The notes under the pieces were generated by a model. That model ran no database searches, was not told where the DNA came from, and worked only from the letters and a program-made list of their open reading frames with translations. From Duganella sp. Leaf126 (lineage in GTDB: Bacteria; Pseudomonadota; Gammaproteobacteria; Burkholderiales; Burkholderiaceae_D), in NCBI RefSeq assembly GCF_001423125.1, contig NZ_LMNW01000012.1, positions 656 to 64,655 of the forward strand: a stretch of 64,000 bases of DNA, in the 5' to 3' direction. A program made the position numbers and the translations under genes. Of the stretch, positions 44,451 through 52,564 are shown piece by piece. The stretch's first letter is position 1. Each line of letters starts with the position of its first letter.

Positions 44451-45826
44451 GCGCTTTTCATCGCGATGCGGATGGCCAGGCCGCCGCCGTCGCGGTTGCG
44501 CACGGTCAGTTCGGCGCCATGGCGGCGCAGCACGCGGTCGACGATTGCCAGGCCGAGCCCGGCGCCATTGGCCTGGCCGCGCGCCGTATCGAGCCGCGTA
44601 AACGGCTTGAGCAGCTGGGCGATCTGGTCGTCGGGCACACCGGGGCCGTGGTCCGCCACCTCGATGATCACGCGTGCGCCGGTCCCGGTGCCGGTGACGC
44701 TGCAGGCGATATCGAGCTCGGTCACGTCCTGCTCCGGCGTCTTGCCGTAGCGGCGGGCGTTTTCCACCAGGTTGCCGAGCACGCGTTTGAGGTCGGTGGC
44801 GTTGCCCATCGCGTGCACGTCCGCCGCGATATCGGTCTTGACGCGCACGTCCGGCAGGCGCGCCGCGTCGTGCGCGACATCGGTGAGCAGCTCGCTGATG
44901 TCGACATCGATGAAACTGGACGCCTCGGTAGGCCGCGCATAGTCGAGGAACTGGCCGATGATGGCGTCCATCTGGCCGATGTCGGACTGGATGCCTTCGC
45001 GCGCCTCGTGCGACAGGTTGGCCATCTCCACTTCGAGCTGCATGCGCGCCAGCGGCGTGCGCAGGTCGTGCGAGATGCCGGCCAGGATCACGGCGCGGTC
45101 CGATTCCACCTGCTGCAGCTGCAGCACCATCTGGTTGAACGAGCGGTTGGCCTCGAGGATTTCGTTCGGCCCTTTTTCCGGCAGCGGATCGGGGCGCAGG
45201 CCTTGCGCAAAGGCGCGCGTGGCCTTGGTCAGCCGGCGCAGCGGCAGGTTGATCAGGCTGGAGATGATGGCCGCGCCCAGCAGCGACATGATCGACACCA
45301 CGCTGGCCCAGCCCAGCCACTGGATGCCGGTCAGGCCGCGGATGCGTTCGCGCTCGAGCATCAGCCAGTACTGGTCGCCATCGATCTTGAACGACACCCA
45401 GAAACCGGAGACGCCGTTGACCTTGGACGAGAAGCGCGTATCGCGGCCCAGCTTGGCCCGCACGAGTTTTTCGATGTCGGGCATCAGCGCATTGTTGGGC
45501 GGTGGATCGACCTGGTCGTCCGCCTCCAGCGTGAACACGCGGATGCCTTCGTTGGACACCAGGTCGAACAGCAGCTCGCGCCGCAGCTCGGGCGCCGAGT
45601 GGGTCAGGGCGGCGTGGGTGATGGTCACCACCGACACCACCTGGGCCGAGATCTGCTGCACCTGCGGATCGTGCTGGACCACGCTGATCATGCCCACCCA
45701 GGCGGCCATGCTGGCAGTGGTGAGCGCGCCGAGCAGGATGAAGGTGCGCCAGAACAAGCCGCTTTTCAGGCTGGCCAGACGGAGCGTGAACGACCGCTTG
45801 AGCGGCGACTTCGGCTTGGACTTCAT
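44447..45826 (-). CDS. EnvZ-like sensor histidine kinase
   Basis: 459 residues from the ATG at 45826. Two membrane helices (near residue 25, 'LFWRTFILLGALTTASMAAW', and near residue 160, 'ASVVSIMSLLGAAIISSLI') flank a periplasmic domain of about 110 residues. HAMP with 'LPLRRLTKATRAFAQGL', HisKA with 'ILAGISHDLRTPLARMQLEV' (His near 253), N-box 'LGNLVENARRYG', G-boxes 'DHGPGVPDD' and 'NGAGLGLAIVDRVLRRHGAE'. Follows the ompR-like gene by 13 bases. The cytoplasmic part is EnvZ-like; the signal is unknown. Confidence 0.92.
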   Translation of the reverse strand: MKSKPKSPLKRSFTLRLASLKSGLFWRTFILLGALTTASMAAWVGMISVVQHDPQVQQISAQVVSVVTITHAALTHSAPELRRELLFDLVSNEGIRVFTLEADDQVDPPPNNALMPDIEKLVRAKLGRDTRFSSKVNGVSGFWVSFKIDGDQYWLMLERERIRGLTGIQWLGWASVVSIMSLLGAAIISSLINLPLRRLTKATRAFAQGLRPDPLPEKGPNEILEANRSFNQMVLQLQQVESDRAVILAGISHDLRTPLARMQLEVEMANLSHEAREGIQSDIGQMDAIIGQFLDYARPTEASSFIDVDISELLTDVAHDAARLPDVRVKTDIAADVHAMGNATDLKRVLGNLVENARRYGKTPEQDVTELDIACSVTGTGTGARVIIEVADHGPGVPDDQIAQLLKPFTRLDTARGQANGAGLGLAIVDRVLRRHGAELTVRNRDGGGLAIRIAMKSA

Positions 45827-45839
45827 GGGTGTCCCGCGC

Positions 45840-46619
45840 TCAGCGCGGCTGTCCCTCCGGGATGAAGACATAGCCGAGTCCCCACACGGTCTGGATGTAC
45901 AGCGGGCTCGATGGATCGGGTTCGATCAGCTTGCGCAGGCGCGAGATCTGGACGTCGAGGCTGCGGTCGAAGACTTCGTATTCGCGCCCGCGCGCCAGTT
46001 CCATCAGCTTCTCGCGCGACAGCGGCTGGCGCGCATGGCGCGCGAATACCTTGAGCACGGAGAATTCGCCGGTGGTGAGCGGCACGGTTTCGCCGGCCTT
46101 TTTCAGGGTGCGGGTGCCCAGGTCCAGCACGAACTGGCCGAACTCGAAGGTTTGCGGGGTTTCGGACGGTGCGCCGGGAATCTCATCGGGACCCCGGCGG
46201 CGCAGCACGGCGCCGATGCGCGCCACCAGTTCGCGCGGATTGAACGGCTTGGGCAGATAGTCGTCGGCGCCCATCTCGAGACCGACGATGCGGTCCACGT
46301 CTTCGCCTTTGGCAGTGAGCATGATGATCGGCGTCTGGTCGCCGGCGCCGCGCAGACGGCGGCAGATCGACAGGCCGTCTTCGCCCGGCAGCATCAGGTC
46401 CAGCACCAGCAGGTCGTAGCGCTCGCGCAGCCACAGCTTGTTCATGGCAGTGGCGCTTTCCGCGGTGAAGACGTTGAAGCCTTGTTCGGTCAGATAGCGG
46501 CGCAGCAGGTCGCGCAGGCGCACGTCGTCGTCCACTACCATAATCTTGGCCTGATGGCCATGCTGGTTGACGGCAGTGCTGCCGCCAGTGTTGTTGGATT
46601 CAGGTGTAGTCGTGGTCAT
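45840..46619 (-). CDS. ompR: OmpR response regulator
   Basis: 259 residues. Receiver with 'IMVVDDDVRLRDLLRRYLTE', Asp in 'LLVLDLMLPGEDGLSICRRL', 'IIMLTAKGEDVDRIVGLEMG', and Lys in 'DDYLPKPFNPRELVARI'. The C-terminal winged helix has 'LTTGEFSVLKVFARHARQPL', 'SREKLMELARGREYEVFDRS', and 'VWGLGYVFIPEG', all close to enterobacterial OmpR. The N-terminal 20 residues are a Thr/Ser/Asn-rich extension. First gene of a three-gene operon. A pair of TTACAAA direct repeats lies about 80 bases upstream and could be its own target site. Confidence 0.93.
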   Translation of the reverse strand: MTTTTPESNNTGGSTAVNQHGHQAKIMVVDDDVRLRDLLRRYLTEQGFNVFTAESATAMNKLWLRERYDLLVLDLMLPGEDGLSICRRLRGAGDQTPIIMLTAKGEDVDRIVGLEMGADDYLPKPFNPRELVARIGAVLRRRGPDEIPGAPSETPQTFEFGQFVLDLGTRTLKKAGETVPLTTGEFSVLKVFARHARQPLSREKLMELARGREYEVFDRSLDVQISRLRKLIEPDPSSPLYIQTVWGLGYVFIPEGQPR

Positions 46620-46695
46620 TTCTGTGCCATGTTGTCTTATCGATGTCTCTATGGTAACGTCATAATCGCAAGTCGAAAACGTCTGCTTTAAGGCA

Positions 46696-46712
46696 TTACA
46701 AAGTGTTACAAA
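46696..46712. promoter_or_regulatory. Direct repeat resembling an OmpR-type site
   Basis: TTACAAA-GTG-TTACAAA, two identical half-sites with a 10-base period, as OmpR-family dimers prefer. Read on the minus strand it contains TTTGTAACA, part of the classical OmpR consensus. It lies 77-93 bases before the ompR start, in the gap shared with the plus-strand gene at 46788. Confidence 0.55.
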
Positions 46713-46787
46713 CTTTACCCGATTCGTCTTACTCCCCCGTGCAAACCATCATACACTGCGGACATGGAATCACCTGTTAGGAATGCC

Positions 46788-47213
46788 ATGTTCATCGACC
46801 TCAAAAAAATTCACGCGGCAGCAAGCGCATCTTTTTGCGTTCGATCCACGCTGGCTTGCGTCGTGGTGAGCTGTGGTGTGCTGGCGGCGTTGCCTGCGCA
46901 GTCGGCAGGGCAGGACCGCCGCGACGAGCGCAGCTTTCAGGGTGGGGCCAGGCCGCAGGAAATGCGCCAGGATATGCGGCAGGACATGCGGCAGGACATG
47001 CGTTCCGACATGCGCCAGGAGCAATCGCGCCAGCCCGATCCGCGCGCCTACGAGTCGCGCGCCGACGAGCAGCGCCGCGCCGTGCAGGATGGTAACCGTA
47101 ACGCCGAGATGAACCGCCGCGTGGGGCGCATGACCGCCGACGAGCGGCGCGACCTGCGGCGCCAGATCAACGAAGCCGGGGCAGAGGTCTATGCGCTGCC
47201 GCCGCGCCGCTAG
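46788..47213 (+). CDS. Small exported protein with MRQD repeats
   Basis: 141 residues from the ATG at 46788, chosen for its AGGAA ribosome site; an ATG at 46764 would add eight residues. A signal peptide ('STLACVVVSCGVLAALPAQS') ends near 'SAGQD'. The mature chain is very rich in Arg, Asp, Gln and Met, with five near-identical four-residue units (MRQD, MRQD, MRQD, MRSD, MRQE) at about 59-78, and ends in 'TADERRDLRRQINEAGAEVY', a motif common in small betaproteobacterial exported proteins. Probably periplasmic and partly disordered. Function unknown; divergent from ompR. Confidence 0.75.
   Translation: MFIDLKKIHAAASASFCVRSTLACVVVSCGVLAALPAQSAGQDRRDERSFQGGARPQEMRQDMRQDMRQDMRSDMRQEQSRQPDPRAYESRADEQRRAVQDGNRNAEMNRRVGRMTADERRDLRRQINEAGAEVYALPPRR
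46962..47021. repeat. Five-copy 12-base tandem repeat inside the MRQD protein gene
   Basis: Units of the form ATGCGGCAGGAC, five head-to-tail copies (the central two identical, the others with one to four changes), encoding Met-Arg-Gln/Ser-Asp/Glu. In-frame, so copy number can vary without loss of the protein. Confidence 0.92.
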
Positions 47214-47244
47214 TCTTCCCCGATCGCTGCACCCTGCACCCTGC

Positions 47245-47273
47245 GCTCGCCACCGTCCCGTGGCGGGCGTTTT
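47245..47273 (+). terminator. Intrinsic terminator after the MRQD protein gene
   Basis: GCTCGCCAC pairs with GTGGCGGGC (nine pairs, one G-T) around a six-base loop, followed by GTTTT. It lies 32 bases after the stop at 47213, in the right orientation. Confidence 0.75.
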
Positions 47274-47356
47274 ACTATGGACGGGGTCACTTGTGGCAAT
47301 TCCATCACAGTTGGCGTTTGGTCATGTGGGATAGTGCTTTTCTTTTTGTTAGCTCT

Positions 47357-47378
47357 GTGTAATATTAGTTAATTACAC
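47357..47378. promoter_or_regulatory. Perfect palindromic operator-like site before the first FapA gene
   Basis: GTGTAAT and ATTACAC form a perfect 7-base inverted repeat with an 8-base AT-rich centre, in an AT-rich island unusual for this GC-rich window. It ends 40 bases before the GTG start at 47419, a position suited to a repressor operator or an activator site. The regulator is unknown. Confidence 0.6.
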
Positions 47379-47418
47379 GCAATGCCTGTCGGCCGCGTGT
47401 TCTTTCTGGAGGAAGAAC

Positions 47419-49347
47419 GTGGTTCCAGACGTTGCCACAGCAGCGCTTTCGGCCGTGTCCGCGCTACCCGCGCCCGATGCGAGCCTGCCCATGGGCCTGA
47501 CCGAGCGCCCCGACGGCATCTACATCGACCTGGGCCTGCCGCCGCCGGCGCGGGCAGCCGCCATCAACCAGGTGTTCGGCGCCGGTTTTTATCTGGCCGG
47601 GCTCTCGTATCCCGTTCTCATCAAGGCGCTGTACGACGTCGGGCCGGCGCTCGGTGCTGCGCAGGCCGTGCGCGTGGCGGCAGCCGTGCGGCCGATCGAC
47701 GCCAGCCGCCTGGCGCTCTACAAGAGCCCCAAGCCGGGGCGCGGCTACGCCGAATACTACGTGGAGCCGCTGTTCCTCGACGAGGAGGTGCTGGCCGATG
47801 GCACGGTGCTGCCGGAACGGGTGGCGCAGCTCGACATCGACGAATTCGTCGCGGCCATGTGGCGCCATGGCATCCGCTTCGGCATCGACGTGGCGGCCGT
47901 CACCACCGCCATCCGGTCGGCCAAGGCCCAGCGCATCACGTTCGCCACCGACCTCGAACCGGAGCCGGGCCGCGATGCGGCGGTGCTTGAAGTGTCGGAG
48001 GCGCTGCACCGCAGTGACGCGCCCAAGGCGCGCGCCGACGGCCGCATCGATCTGCACAGTTTCGAGAACCGCTTCCCGCAGATCAAGGCCGGCGTGCGGC
48101 TGCTGAAAAAAGTGCCTTGCGCGCCCGGCCTGCCGGGCTACGACCTGGCCGGGCGCATGACGGCCCCGCCGCCGCCTGCCGACCTGGTGCTGCGTCACCG
48201 CGCAGGCGATGGTACCGAGGTGCAGACGCTGGCCGACGGCGAGTACCTGGTCTCGGTGCGCGACGGGTTTCTGGCGGTCGATGCCAAATCCGGCCGCGTG
48301 TCCGTCACCGACAAGATCGTCAGCCTCGACGGCGTCAGCGGGCGCACCACCGGCAACCTCGAGCTGGCCGGCGCCTACGAAGAATACGGCGACGTGCAGG
48401 AGCAGCGCGACGTCACCGGTGGCGACATCACGGTGCACGGCAACGTCTATGGCAATATCCATTCGCGCGGCGGCGCCGTGGTACTGGACCGCAACCTGGT
48501 GGGCGGCAGCGTGCGCAACGCCAACGGTCCGATCGCCATCGCCGGCGTGGCCTCCAACGCGGTGATTCATACGGGCGCCGGCGCGATCACCGTGGCGCGC
48601 GCGGAGAACTGCGTGATCTCCGGCGGCACCGTGACCATCGGCGAGGCCTCCAACTGCGAAATCGTCGCCGATGTCCTGCGCATCACCACGGCCGAAGGCT
48701 GCGCGGTGGCTGGCCGCGACGTGGAGATCGACTGTGCCGGTCCGCGCCGTCGCACCGAGATGGTGGTGCACGTGCTGCTGCGCGATGTCGCCCGCTACGA
48801 CCGCGAGCTGGGCGACATCGCGCTGCGCCTGGCCGAACTGGACCGGGTACTGGCGTCGTACGAACAGGAGGCGGCCCAGCTGGCGGTACTGCCCGACGTG
48901 CGGCGCTATATCGCGCTGTCGCGCAAGCTGCGCAACCAGGAACTGACGGTGTCGCCCGAGCAGACCCATTTGCTGCGCAAGATCGCCGCCGGCGTGGCGC
49001 AGCCGATGCAGGCGCTGGACCGCCTGAAGAAGGACGGCCAGATCGCGCTCACCCAGCAAAAGCTGCTGCGCGACCGGCAGCACGCGGTGCTGGCGCAAAA
49101 GCTGGCGGCCGCCGGCACCGCGCGCTGTGGCTTGCACATGATCAGTGGCGAAACCGTGGTGCGCACCATGCCCTGCGCCGGGGCCGACGCCGATGCGGCC
49201 GCGTCGGCGATCGGCGCCACGCCAGCGCTGGCGCAGCAGCCGGTGCGCGAGATCAAGCAGCGCCTGCGCGGCGCGTCCGGCGGTGCCGTGCTGTTCTGGG
49301 AGAGCGCAGGGTCGCTGGACTGGCACCTGGACCCGGCCGGCGCCTAG
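47419..49347 (+). CDS. DUF342/FapA-family protein (first of two paralogues)
   Basis: 642 residues from a GTG start behind GGAGGAAGAAC. The N-terminal third is unassigned. The central DUF342 region (about 220-470) includes 'DGEYLVSVRDGFLAVDAKSG', 'VSGRTTGNLELAGAYEEYG', and 'GGDITVHGNVYGNIHSRGG', strings of short beta strands as in a beta-helix. A coiled-coil region follows (about 470-570). FapA in Vibrio is linked to polar flagellum assembly. No flagellar genes are nearby here, but a cheW gene lies 2.7 kb downstream. Cytoplasmic by lack of signal. Exact role unknown. Confidence 0.85.
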   Translation: MVPDVATAALSAVSALPAPDASLPMGLTERPDGIYIDLGLPPPARAAAINQVFGAGFYLAGLSYPVLIKALYDVGPALGAAQAVRVAAAVRPIDASRLALYKSPKPGRGYAEYYVEPLFLDEEVLADGTVLPERVAQLDIDEFVAAMWRHGIRFGIDVAAVTTAIRSAKAQRITFATDLEPEPGRDAAVLEVSEALHRSDAPKARADGRIDLHSFENRFPQIKAGVRLLKKVPCAPGLPGYDLAGRMTAPPPPADLVLRHRAGDGTEVQTLADGEYLVSVRDGFLAVDAKSGRVSVTDKIVSLDGVSGRTTGNLELAGAYEEYGDVQEQRDVTGGDITVHGNVYGNIHSRGGAVVLDRNLVGGSVRNANGPIAIAGVASNAVIHTGAGAITVARAENCVISGGTVTIGEASNCEIVADVLRITTAEGCAVAGRDVEIDCAGPRRRTEMVVHVLLRDVARYDRELGDIALRLAELDRVLASYEQEAAQLAVLPDVRRYIALSRKLRNQELTVSPEQTHLLRKIAAGVAQPMQALDRLKKDGQIALTQQKLLRDRQHAVLAQKLAAAGTARCGLHMISGETVVRTMPCAGADADAAASAIGATPALAQQPVREIKQRLRGASGGAVLFWESAGSLDWHLDPAGA

Positions 49348-49446
49348 CGGCGCTCACCCAATCGCAACAGTTCATGCTAATCTACCGACAACATTAAAAA
49401 AGTGAAGGGGCAACGTGCTCCGACGTACATCTTCGTGGGGATTACC

Positions 49447-51312
49447 GTGTCAAACGCAACGACGTTGAATGCAGGCGCCGGGGGCGAACTGCCCGCTGCG
49501 CTCGTCAAGCGTGACGACGGCATCTACTTCGACGTCGCCGCCACGCCGGCAGCGCGCCTGGCGGCGGTGGGCCAGGTCTTTCTGGGCGGCGCCTGCTTCG
49601 CCGGCCTGCACTACGCGATCTTCTCCAAGATGATCTATGACGCCGGCCCCGACCTGCCGCCGGCCCTGGCCGGGCGCCCGCTGCTGCGCTTCGCGGACCG
49701 CATTGCACCGTTCGAACCGGCGCGCCGCCAGCTGTACAAGAACGTCAAGGTCATCGGCGGCGAGGCCGAGTATTATTTCGAGCAGGTGTTCGTCGACGTG
49801 CCCGGTCTGCCGCCGCAACCGGCGCGGCTCACCTTCGATGAATTCGTCGCCGACATGTGGGCCAAGGGTATCCGCTTCGGCATCGATGCGCCGGCCGTGC
49901 GCGACGTGATCGCCACCGGCCGCGTGGCGCGCATCACGGTCGCGCGGCGCCTGAACGCCATGCCCGGGCGCGACGCCGCCATCGTGGAAGTCTCGCGCGA
50001 CATCCATCGCAGCAATGCGCCACGCGAAAAATCCGATGGCCGGCTCGATCTGCAGACGTTCCAGAACCGTTTCCCGCAGGTGAAGCCGCACGTCAAGCTG
50101 CTGCGCAAGGTACCGCCGGTACCGGGCGTGCGCGGTTTCGAGATGTCGGGCAAGGTGATCGAGCCGCCGGCACCCAGGGATCTGGAACTGACGTCGGTGG
50201 CCGGCGCCGGCACCGTGATCGAACATTTTCGCGATGGCGAATACCTGGTTTCGGCGGTGGAGGGATTCATCAGCGTGGACCCCAAGACCCGCCGCATCTC
50301 GATCGGCCCGAAGATCATCAGCCGCGAGGGTGTCAGCGCGCGTACGACCGGCAACCTGCAGCTGACCGGCGAGTACGAGGAATTCGGCGCGGTGCAGGAG
50401 CAGCGCCGCGTCGAAGGCGGCAACATCACCATCCACGGCGACGTCTACGGCAGCATCGAGTCGCGCGGCGGCGACATTTCGCTGCATCGCAACCTGATGG
50501 GCGGCGCAGCGCTCAACGCCGACGGCGCCATCCGCGTGCGCGGCGTGGCCTCTGGCGCCGTGCTGCAGACCAGGAAGGGAGAAGTGGCGCTGACCCGCGC
50601 CGAAAACTGCGTCATCTCCGGCACCCGCGTCGTGATCGGGGAGGCCAGCAACTGCGAGATCATGGCCGACGAAGTGGTCATCAAGATCGCCGAAGGCTGT
50701 GCGATCGCCGCGCGCCGCATCGACATCGTCCACGCCGGCCCGCGCAAGCAAAGCGAGATGCTGCTCTACGTGCTGGTGCCCGATACCACCAGCTACGACA
50801 AGCGCAGCGCCGCACTGCTGCCCAGGGTGGAAGCGGCCCGTCGCGAAGCCGCCCGCTGCCAGACCGAGATGGATGCCATCACCAGCCAGGCCGACGTGCG
50901 CAACTACCTGACCCTGGCCACCCGCGTGCGCAAACGCGAAGTGGTGCTGTCGCCCGAACAGGAACCGCTGTTCCACCGCATGGCCACGGCGGTCGGACCG
51001 GCATTGCGCGCGGTGGGCCGCATCTCGCTGGCGCTCAAGGCCGCGCAGGCGCAGGAAACCCAGGCGCGCGCCGAAGTGGCGCAGATCGACAGCGACAAGC
51101 GCGCCCTGATCGGCCAGTCGCAGTGCGCGGTGCAGCTGCTGACCGGCGACGTCCAGCTGCGCCCGATGACGTACGCACCTGCCGGCGCGGCGCCCTACGA
51201 CTACCCGGCCAGGGAACTCAAGGCCAGGGTGCGCACGCCGGCCGTCGGCGCAGCGGTGCTGTTTTCCGGCAGCGCCGGACCGGTCCACTGGGCGCCGCCG
51301 CAAGACGATTAG
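49447..51312 (+). CDS. DUF342/FapA-family protein (second paralogue)
   Basis: 621 residues from the GTG at 49447, which has GGGGA six bases upstream; an in-frame GTG at 49402 lacks a ribosome site. It is a full-length paralogue of the preceding gene: 'ARTTGNLQLTGEYEEFGAVQ' against 'GRTTGNLELAGAYEEYGDVQ', and 'GGNITIHGDVYGSIESRGG' against 'GGDITVHGNVYGNIHSRGG'. The C-terminal helical part is more diverged. Only 99 bases lie between the two genes, so they probably share a transcript and may form a heteromer. Function is inferred from family only. Confidence 0.85.
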   Translation: MSNATTLNAGAGGELPAALVKRDDGIYFDVAATPAARLAAVGQVFLGGACFAGLHYAIFSKMIYDAGPDLPPALAGRPLLRFADRIAPFEPARRQLYKNVKVIGGEAEYYFEQVFVDVPGLPPQPARLTFDEFVADMWAKGIRFGIDAPAVRDVIATGRVARITVARRLNAMPGRDAAIVEVSRDIHRSNAPREKSDGRLDLQTFQNRFPQVKPHVKLLRKVPPVPGVRGFEMSGKVIEPPAPRDLELTSVAGAGTVIEHFRDGEYLVSAVEGFISVDPKTRRISIGPKIISREGVSARTTGNLQLTGEYEEFGAVQEQRRVEGGNITIHGDVYGSIESRGGDISLHRNLMGGAALNADGAIRVRGVASGAVLQTRKGEVALTRAENCVISGTRVVIGEASNCEIMADEVVIKIAEGCAIAARRIDIVHAGPRKQSEMLLYVLVPDTTSYDKRSAALLPRVEAARREAARCQTEMDAITSQADVRNYLTLATRVRKREVVLSPEQEPLFHRMATAVGPALRAVGRISLALKAAQAQETQARAEVAQIDSDKRALIGQSQCAVQLLTGDVQLRPMTYAPAGAAPYDYPARELKARVRTPAVGAAVLFSGSAGPVHWAPPQDD

Positions 51313-51455
51313 GCCAGCAGCGCCGCCACCAGCTGACGCGCCGGAGCGGGCAGGGCGTCGCGCTCGCGCAGGCACACGGGCAGCTGGCGTGCAGCCCAGG
51401 CGTCGGTCCATCTCACCGCGTTCAGCAACCTTTGCTTGCGCACCACGCTGCCCCT
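51309..51455 (-). pseudogene. Possible remnant of a regulator C-terminus
   Basis: A short minus-strand frame ending at a TAA at 51309 reads 'RLLNAVRWTDAWAARQLPVC' then 'LRERDALPAPARQLVAALLA'. The ending resembles the last helix of LysR-type regulators. No start codon or N-terminal domain fits: upstream in the same frame the DNA is antisense to arfB in another phase. This would be a truncated leftover if real. Low confidence. Confidence 0.2.
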
Positions 51456-51504
51456 GGTAGTTGCTGGCCGAGCTGTGAGCGGCGCTGCGGGCGAGCTGCC
51501 AGCC

Positions 51505-51903
51505 TTAGAAGACCACCTTGCCGCGCAGCTGTTTGCGCTCGCCGTCCCTGGATTTGCCATCGAGCCTGCGGCGTTGTGCGCCGCGCGTCGGCTTGGTCGG
51601 TCGGCGCACGGTCGGCAGCACCGCCACGCTGTCCACCAGTTGCTGCAGGCGCCGCAGCGCGTCTTCCCTGTTTGCTTCCTGGCTGCGTGACTGCTGCGCC
51701 TTGATGACCACCACGCCGTCGCGCGTGATGCGGCTGTCGCGCAGGGCCAGCAAGCGTTCCTTGATAGGGTCGGGCAGCGACGACGCGGCGATCGCAAAGC
51801 GCAGGTGCACGGCACTGGAGACCTTGTTGACGTTCTGGCCGCCCGGTCCCTGGGCGCGAATGGCGCTCAGCTCAACGTCGTTGATATCGATCTGCGGGTT
51901 CAT
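51505..51903 (-). CDS. arfB: Alternative ribosome-rescue factor ArfB
   Basis: 132 residues with the peptidyl-tRNA hydrolase GGQ motif near the N-terminus ('AIRAQGPGGQNVNKVSSAVH') and a basic, disordered C-terminal tail ('RRPTKPTRGAQRRR', 'SRDGERKQLRGKVVF') that enters the mRNA channel of stalled ribosomes. The length suits ArfB/YaeJ (about 140), not full release factors. ArfB frees ribosomes stuck at mRNA ends lacking a stop codon. Stand-alone gene, convergent with the second FapA gene. Confidence 0.93.
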   Translation of the reverse strand: MNPQIDINDVELSAIRAQGPGGQNVNKVSSAVHLRFAIAASSLPDPIKERLLALRDSRITRDGVVVIKAQQSRSQEANREDALRRLQQLVDSVAVLPTVRRPTKPTRGAQRRRLDGKSRDGERKQLRGKVVF

Positions 51904-52030
51904 CGGCGCATTCTAGCAAACAGCCGGTATCGCGCCCGGAAAAAGTTGACGGCAGTCAACATGCTCGCGGGGGCGGACGGTTAGGATGGCACATGCCTGT
52001 TACCGCAGGCGCGAGGACGAAAGGATCATC

Positions 52031-52543
52031 ATGTCGCATCCAGCCCCACAATCACGCTCAGCCCACGTTGATGCCGACGTCACCGCATCGACCGCGCGGC
52101 AATACCTGGTGTTCCGGCTCGGCGGCCTCGATTACGCGCTCGACTTTGCCAAGGTACAGGAACTGCGGCCGCTCAAGGAACTCGAACGCTTTTCGTCGGA
52201 CGGGGAAATCATCAGCGGGGTGGCCGTTTCGCGCGGCGTGATCATGCCCATCGTCGACATGCGCATCGCTTTCGGGCCGAGGGCGAGCCGGCACGATCCG
52301 CAGACGGACGTGATCATCCTGAAGCTGTCGAGCTGCGTGATGGGGATGGTGGTCGATGGCGTCACCGACATCGTCTCGCTGGTCGTCGAGCAGCTGCAGC
52401 CGTTTCCGGGCATTGGCGCCGCGCCTGCCGTGAACTACCTGCTCGGCATCGGCGAAGTCGATGGCCGCCGCCTGATCGTGGTCGATATCGACAAGCTGAT
52501 GTCGATCCGCAAACTGCCATGCGTGCCACGTCAGGCGGCGTAA
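52031..52543 (+). CDS. cheW: CheW-like chemotaxis adaptor
   Basis: 170 residues from the ATG at 52031 with GAAAGGA upstream. A single CheW domain: 'YLVFRLGGLDYALDFAKVQE', 'GVAVSRGVIMPIVDMRIAFG', 'VIILKLSSCVMGMVVDGVTD', and 'YLLGIGEVDGRRLIVVDIDK'. It bridges chemoreceptors and the CheA kinase at the inner membrane. No CheA, receptor or CheY gene is in the window, so this is an isolated copy and may serve an array encoded elsewhere. A GTTGAC/GTCAAC inverted repeat sits at about 51945-51960 in the leader. Confidence 0.9.
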   Translation: MSHPAPQSRSAHVDADVTASTARQYLVFRLGGLDYALDFAKVQELRPLKELERFSSDGEIISGVAVSRGVIMPIVDMRIAFGPRASRHDPQTDVIILKLSSCVMGMVVDGVTDIVSLVVEQLQPFPGIGAAPAVNYLLGIGEVDGRRLIVVDIDKLMSIRKLPCVPRQAA

Positions 52544-52564
52544 TGCCGCTTTAGCCTACTCCAC

